A DNA stretch of 15,632 nt from an uncultured Campylobacter sp. Lineage in GTDB: Bacteria > Campylobacterota > Campylobacteria > Campylobacterales > Campylobacteraceae. The position numbers and the translations under genes were made by a program. Positions 12,651 through 15,632 of this stretch are shown piece after piece. The notes beneath the pieces were generated by a model. It was not told where the DNA came from. It saw nothing but the letters and a program-made list of their open reading frames with translations, and ran no database searches. Location of the stretch: positions 1 through 15,632 of the forward strand of contig CAAHEJ010000021.1 of assembly GCA_900772495.1 (NCBI GenBank), in the 5' to 3' direction. Position 1 is the stretch's first letter, and every line of letters starts with the position of its first letter.

Positions 12651-13178
12651 AAAGCTATCAAGCTGGGCGTGCAAATTTGTTTGACTAAAATCGTTGATTT
12701 TTTCGACAAATTTGCCCCTTTCATCAAACAAATAAAGCTCGTTGCTGTGCGCTACTGAGTAAATCATCGCTGAGTTTGGCAAAGGCACTTTCTCATAAAT
12801 AGCCCCATACCGCTTAGCCACTTGTGATAAAGCCTTTTCATCATCAGCGATTAGGGCTGTGGCGTTTGGATAAAAGTAGCGAAGCCACTCGTTTGTGGCG
12901 TTTATGTCGCTGTCTCGCTCTGGGTCAAGTGAGATGAAAAGCAAGTAAGCCTTGTCATTTTCTAGGCTTTTTAGCTCGCTTGACACAAGCGAAAGCGTGG
13001 CAGGACAGACATCAGGGCAAAAGGTGTAGCCAAAATACACGATGAGTTTTTTGCCCGCAAAGTCCTTTAAGCCCACTTTTCCAAACTCTGAATTTAAGCT
13101 AAAATCATAATTTTCCCCGCAAGCACTCACCAAAAACGCCACGACAAAGGCGCACAAAATGCGAAAGGTTTTTTTCAT
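12633..13178 (-). CDS. SCO1/SenC-family copper chaperone (lipoprotein)
   Basis: Periplasmic, thioredoxin-fold, copper-binding protein that helps assemble cytochrome oxidase copper centres. A signal peptide ends in the lipobox VSAC (C20), so it is probably anchored by lipid. The copper site is complete: C54 and C58 in CPDVC and H144 in VAHSNELYLFD. The FGYTFC strand and the SLDPERD segment (83-89) are typical of SCO1. Length 181 is normal. A ribosome site AAAAAAGGAC precedes it. It lies 86 nt after the FixH-like gene and belongs with the PCuAC gene upstream. A weak -10-like TAGAAT lies in that gap. Confidence 0.93.
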   Translation of the reverse strand: MKKTFRILCAFVVAFLVSACGENYDFSLNSEFGKVGLKDFAGKKLIVYFGYTFCPDVCPATLSLVSSELKSLENDKAYLLFISLDPERDSDINATNEWLRYFYPNATALIADDEKALSQVAKRYGAIYEKVPLPNSAMIYSVAHSNELYLFDERGKFVEKINDFSQTNLHAQLDSFLNSSK

Positions 13179-13264
13179 TTTTGTCCTTTTTTAGTGAATT
13201 TTTTCAAAATTCTTAAATTTCACAGCAAAAATTTATCAAAATTCTACTCAAATTTAAAGAAATT

Positions 13265-13714
13265 TTATCTTTTTATATCAAAATCAAAATAAAAATTTAT
13301 AGGCTTTTTGCCGTTAAAAAACTCCACGCGAAAGCGCATAGTATCTATCACGCAAGCACTTGGCACGACAGCAGCCTTGTAAGAATTTGTGCTTGTTTTT
13401 TTAAAAGTCGGCACGACATCGCCCATATACATATTTAGCCCATAAATGCGGGCATTTAGCTCACTAAAATCGCCCAAATTCTCAACCACAAGCTCATTTT
13501 CAACAAGTGCTTGCACTGGCTTTTCTTTAAATTCTACTCGCACTTTTTGCCCCTTAAATTCATACTCACAGGGCTTTTCGTTTAAATCACAAGCAAGCAA
13601 AGGAAGCTCTTTGATAAGCTCCCTACGCTTGTTTTGTGGCTCGTTATCAAGCACAAAAAACGCGCCCACAACGAGCAAAAGTGCTACGAAAAAAGCAAAA
13701 AGCAGTTTTTTCAT
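13265..13714 (-). CDS. Membrane-anchored periplasmic protein, FixH/YtkA-like by pattern
   Basis: 149 residues from the ATG at 13712-13714; a longer form starting at 13747 would add 11 residues that overlap the upstream gene, without a ribosome site. N-terminal MKKLLFAFFVALLLVVGAFF (1-20) is a signal anchor, followed by a periplasmic beta-rich domain. Its LLACDLNEKPC (about 38-49), NMYMGDVVPTFKK and VPSACVIDTMRFRVEF resemble the MxMG...Y...W pattern of YtkA/FixH-like domains associated with copper and cbb3 oxidase assembly; three cysteines and several methionines are possible metal ligands. It overlaps the PCuAC gene by 4 bp, so translation is coupled. Family assignment is inferred from spacing, not a clear signature. 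Confidence 0.7.
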   Translation of the reverse strand: MKKLLFAFFVALLLVVGAFFVLDNEPQNKRRELIKELPLLACDLNEKPCEYEFKGQKVRVEFKEKPVQALVENELVVENLGDFSELNARIYGLNMYMGDVVPTFKKTSTNSYKAAVVPSACVIDTMRFRVEFFNGKKPINFYFDFDIKR

Positions 13715-14235
13715 TGCATACAAGGGGCTTGCGTGGCGTTTTGGCAAGGTCCCATTCCACGCCCTTGTCCTTGTCCGCGCATTTGCCCTTGCATTGTGGC
13801 GCGTCCTATTCCCATTCCTATCATTTCAATGCTCTCAATGTCCTTGAAATTCAAGCTCTCGCCGTTGTCAAATTCAAGCGTTAGGCTCACTTTGGTGTCC
13901 TTTTTAACGGGCTTTTTGATACCAAAGAGCATTATATGCTCCGCCCCGCTCATCAACTGCACGCTGGACTTTGCTTTGATGGTGATTTTTGGCACTTTCA
14001 CCATAGTCATCTTTTCGCCCTCATACACCACGGTGTGAAGCTCGACTCTATCGCTCAAATCGCTCTTTGCGCCTACAAGGGCTATGTCCTTGTCGCTGTT
14101 GTTAGCGATAGTGAGAAAAATAGCCGTATTTTGCGCCTTTGGCGGGGTTTGCTTGACAGCTATGTCGCTCACTGCAATGTCTGCTGCAAAAATAGCGCTC
14201 GCAAAAAGCACAACACTCACAAAAATCTTTTTCAT
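13711..14235 (-). CDS. PCu(A)C periplasmic copper chaperone with Met/Gln/Gly/Cys tail
   Basis: Periplasmic copper(I) chaperone that hands copper to oxidase assembly factors. Signal peptide MKKIFVSVVLFASAIFA (cut after A17 or so). The complete motif H-x10-M-x21-H-x-M is present: H67, M78, H100, M102, in ELHTVV, MTM and AEHIM. Residues 1-140 are an ordinary domain; then a 35-residue extension (MIGMGIGRATMQGQMRGQGQ and onward to two cysteines, ending GPCQNATQAPCMQ) follows, rich in Met, Gly and Gln, which looks like an extra metal-binding tail. AAAGGAC precedes the start. It heads the operon PCuAC, FixH-like, SCO and has a candidate promoter at 14334-14339. Confidence 0.93.
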   Translation of the reverse strand: MKKIFVSVVLFASAIFAADIAVSDIAVKQTPPKAQNTAIFLTIANNSDKDIALVGAKSDLSDRVELHTVVYEGEKMTMVKVPKITIKAKSSVQLMSGAEHIMLFGIKKPVKKDTKVSLTLEFDNGESLNFKDIESIEMIGMGIGRATMQGQMRGQGQGRGMGPCQNATQAPCMQ

Positions 14236-14333
14236 TTTGTGTCCTTTCTGTGTGAAATTTGAATTTGTCTTTGTTTGGCAAGTTTGCCTAGCTCAGTAAA
14301 ATCGCACTTTGCAAGGCTTTGCCGCTCAAAAAC

Positions 14334-14341
14334 ATAATAAC
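14334..14341 (-). promoter_or_regulatory. Candidate promoter of the PCuAC operon
   Basis: Minus-strand TATTAT (14334-14339), preceded two bases upstream by TG-like sequence, and TTCGCA at 14357-14362 as a partial -35 at 17 nt. The inverted repeat 14361-14389 touches this -35. Start near 14327, leader about 90 nt. Confidence 0.4.
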
Positions 14342-14360
14342 ATTTTAGCAAAAAAGTGCG

Positions 14361-14389
14361 AAGTAAATGTGAATTTGTTACATTTACTT
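14361..14389. promoter_or_regulatory. Inverted repeat, putative operator upstream of the PCuAC promoter
   Basis: AAGTAAATGT (14361-14370) and ACATTTACTT (14380-14389) are perfect 10-bp complements around the 9-nt GAATTTGTT. Placement next to the -35 of the PCuAC gene suggests a dimeric regulator. On the plus strand a T-rich run follows, so a terminator is an alternative, but nothing is transcribed into it from the left. Confidence 0.5.
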
Positions 14390-14448
14390 TAATTTTTTCA
14401 TCTTTGCCGTCCTTTTTTTTGAATTTCGCCCTAAATTTTAACGCATTT

Positions 14449-14496
14449 GCGTAAAAATTCAGCACACAAGATAAATTTTTGTGTGATTTTTTACGC
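14449..14496. promoter_or_regulatory. 48-bp imperfect palindrome upstream of the pgp2 -10 box
   Basis: GCGTAAAAA (14449-14457) with CACACAA (14463-14469) mirror TTGTGTG (14479-14485) and TTTTTTACGC (14487-14496). The arm GCGTAAAAA can also pair with ACGC at 14441-14444 (ACGC-ATTT-GCGT). It lies over the -35 position of the pgp2 promoter, so an operator is the likeliest role. Confidence 0.45.
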
Positions 14497-14515
14497 TAAA
14501 TTTAACTTTTTTGTA

Positions 14516-14521
14516 TATAAT
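14516..14521 (+). promoter_or_regulatory. -10 box of pgp2
   Basis: TATAAT 22 bp before the ATG, giving a very short leader that includes AAAGGA (14532-14537). No -35 consensus. Confidence 0.6.
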
Positions 14522-14542
14522 CACACTTTTTAAAGGATACAA

Positions 14543-15517
14543 ATGAAAAAACTCTTACTCATTTTGCTCGCTACACTTGGCGCAAACGCCCAAAATCTCG
14601 CGCAAATTTATCTCAATCAAGGGCTAGAAGCCGTAGGCATAGAGCTTGAAAAACAGCTTGCAAACAAGGACTTTTGGCTTGACGAGTTAAAGGACAAAAA
14701 CCTTTCACTAGGGTATTATGACAGCGAGACAGCCATAGTGCTGACAAACAAAACAAACAAGAGCTTTCAAGTTTTTTTTTACAAAAACGGCAAATTGAGC
14801 CGCGAATTCAACGAAAAAGTCGGCGTTACGGGGCTTATGGGCGACAAGCAGGTGCAAGGGGATTTGAAAACGCCTGTTGGTTTTTATGACCTTGGCAAAA
14901 GATTTGACCCGCCAAGTGATTATTACGGTGTAGCCGCCTTTGCGACAAACTACCCAAATTTGCTTGATAGAGTGCAGGGCAAAACGGGCAACGGCATTTG
15001 GATACACGGCTATCCGCTTGATGGCGAGCGGCTTGATGAAGTAAAAACGCGCGGTTGCATAGCCCTACACAACAAGACTTTGCGCGAATTTGAAAAGGTC
15101 ATCGAAAAGCACGGCAAAACCTTTGCTATGACAGAAGAAAAAGAAATGATGCGCACAAACGCCGATGAAATCGCCACTTTGATGGCAGCACTCTTTGCGT
15201 GGAAAGATAAATGGCGGCAAAGCGACATCAAAGCCTACCTTGAATTCTACGATGAAAAGGACTTTCGCCGCTTTGACAAAAAAGATTTTAAAGAATTTGC
15301 CGCGATGAAAGGGGCGATTTTTTCAAAAAAAGAAAAAAAGACGATAAAATTTTCCAACATTAGCATAAGCCCATACCCCAACATAAAAAACGAAAGAATG
15401 TTTCGCATAGCCTTTTATCAGGATTATTACACCAAAAATCATCAATTTCGCGGCAACAAAACGCTCTATGTGAAACTTGACACAGCGGGCAAGATGAAAA
15501 TCCTTGCAGAGCAGTAA
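14543..15517 (+). CDS. pgp2: Peptidoglycan LD-carboxypeptidase, YkuD domain (cell-shape protein)
   Basis: Periplasmic enzyme of the YkuD fold that, in C. jejuni Pgp2 and H. pylori Csd6, trims tetrapeptide to tripeptide muropeptides and is required for helical shape. The signal peptide ends ANA-Q (about 1-16). The YkuD catalytic signature is present: H155 in WIHGYPLDG (153-161) and RGC-IALH with C172 and H176. The domain runs from about 60 to 200, followed by an alpha/beta C-terminal domain (205-324) like the NTF2-type end of Csd6. 324 residues match the family length. Its stop overlaps the alr start (TAATG). A candidate promoter is at 14516-14521. LD-carboxypeptidase activity is inferred from family; LD-transpeptidases share the motif. 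Confidence 0.9.
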   Translation: MKKLLLILLATLGANAQNLAQIYLNQGLEAVGIELEKQLANKDFWLDELKDKNLSLGYYDSETAIVLTNKTNKSFQVFFYKNGKLSREFNEKVGVTGLMGDKQVQGDLKTPVGFYDLGKRFDPPSDYYGVAAFATNYPNLLDRVQGKTGNGIWIHGYPLDGERLDEVKTRGCIALHNKTLREFEKVIEKHGKTFAMTEEKEMMRTNADEIATLMAALFAWKDKWRQSDIKAYLEFYDEKDFRRFDKKDFKEFAAMKGAIFSKKEKKTIKFSNISISPYPNIKNERMFRIAFYQDYYTKNHQFRGNKTLYVKLDTAGKMKILAEQ

Positions 15518-15632
15518 TGGCACTGATTACACTTGACAAAAAAGCCTACGAGCGCAACCTTTCGCTCATCATCGACAAGGCAGGCGGTGCGAGCCAAGTC
15601 ATTTGCGTGATGAAAAACAACGCTTACGGACA
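15517..15632 (+). CDS. alr: Alanine racemase, N-terminal part (runs off the window)
   Basis: PLP-dependent racemase making D-alanine for peptidoglycan. The first 38 residues begin MALITLDKKAYERNLSLI and reach the cofactor site VMKNNAYG, where the lysine forms the Schiff base with PLP and the NAYG run is the family mark. Its ATG shares the last A of the pgp2 stop, so both are translated together. No separate ribosome site is visible. The window ends here, so the rest is unknown. Confidence 0.93.
   Translation, partial: MALITLDKKAYERNLSLIIDKAGGASQVICVMKNNAYG

Noticed and set aside
13634..14038. Plus-strand frames with repeated Pro-Cys-Pro patterns over the PCuAC gene
   Set aside because: The repetition is the reverse complement of the Gly/Gln/Met codons in the PCuAC tail.
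14232..14465. 77-codon minus-strand frame between the PCuAC gene and pgp2
   Set aside because: No ribosome site or family pattern; it covers the PCuAC promoter and the inverted repeat, so a regulatory role explains the region better.

Overview
The window is a stretch of chromosome from a Campylobacter-type epsilonproteobacterium (Campylobacterota). The evidence is the gene content and order (PepA-YchF, Apt-small membrane protein-RpiB, a CheB without receiver domain followed by CheR, HU-CysM, PCuAC-SCO, the helical-shape carboxypeptidase Pgp2 next to Alr), the AT-rich intergenic DNA, the frequent 4-bp ATGA gene overlaps and an 11-base poly-G tract, a hallmark of Campylobacter phase variation. 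I recall much of this order from C. jejuni. The base composition looks richer in G+C than C. jejuni, so another species is likely; I do not name one.

Layout. 1-26: 5' part of a leftward tRNA with a textbook promoter. 196-1889: rightward pair pgsA-rseP (phospholipid synthesis, intramembrane protease). 1890-2341: non-coding/decayed region with a poly-G tract between a -35-like and a -10 box, a very stable leader hairpin and the last strands of an outer-membrane beta-barrel gene (remnant). 2342-6848: leftward, tightly packed operon rpiB, small coiled-coil membrane protein, apt, DedA protein, pepA, ychF. 6992-8347: rightward cheB-cheR chemotaxis adaptation pair. 8519-9448: prs. 9606-10144: three tiny membrane-associated genes (a lipoprotein, a two-helix membrane protein that is frameshifted, and a 36-residue single-helix protein). 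10176-11012: leftward tandem YciA-type thioesterases. 11266-12650: hup with its own promoter and terminator, then cysM. 12633-14235: leftward copper-handling operon PCuAC, FixH/YtkA-like protein, SCO, convergent with and overlapping cysM. 14543-15632: rightward pgp2 and the start of alr, both in peptidoglycan metabolism.

Most genes are housekeeping. CheB and CheR set receptor methylation; PCuAC, the FixH-like protein and SCO probably deliver copper to the cbb3 oxidase; Pgp2 trims peptidoglycan and Alr makes D-alanine for it; Prs makes PRPP, which Apt uses.

I found no defence island, mobile element or CRISPR array. The less ordinary places are the poly-G promoter plus hairpin plus barrel remnant (1982-2275), the small-protein cluster after prs with a ribosome-site-masking hairpin (9573-10144), the Met/Gln/Gly/Cys tail on PCuAC, and two strong inverted repeats in the divergent PCuAC/pgp2 control region (14361-14496).
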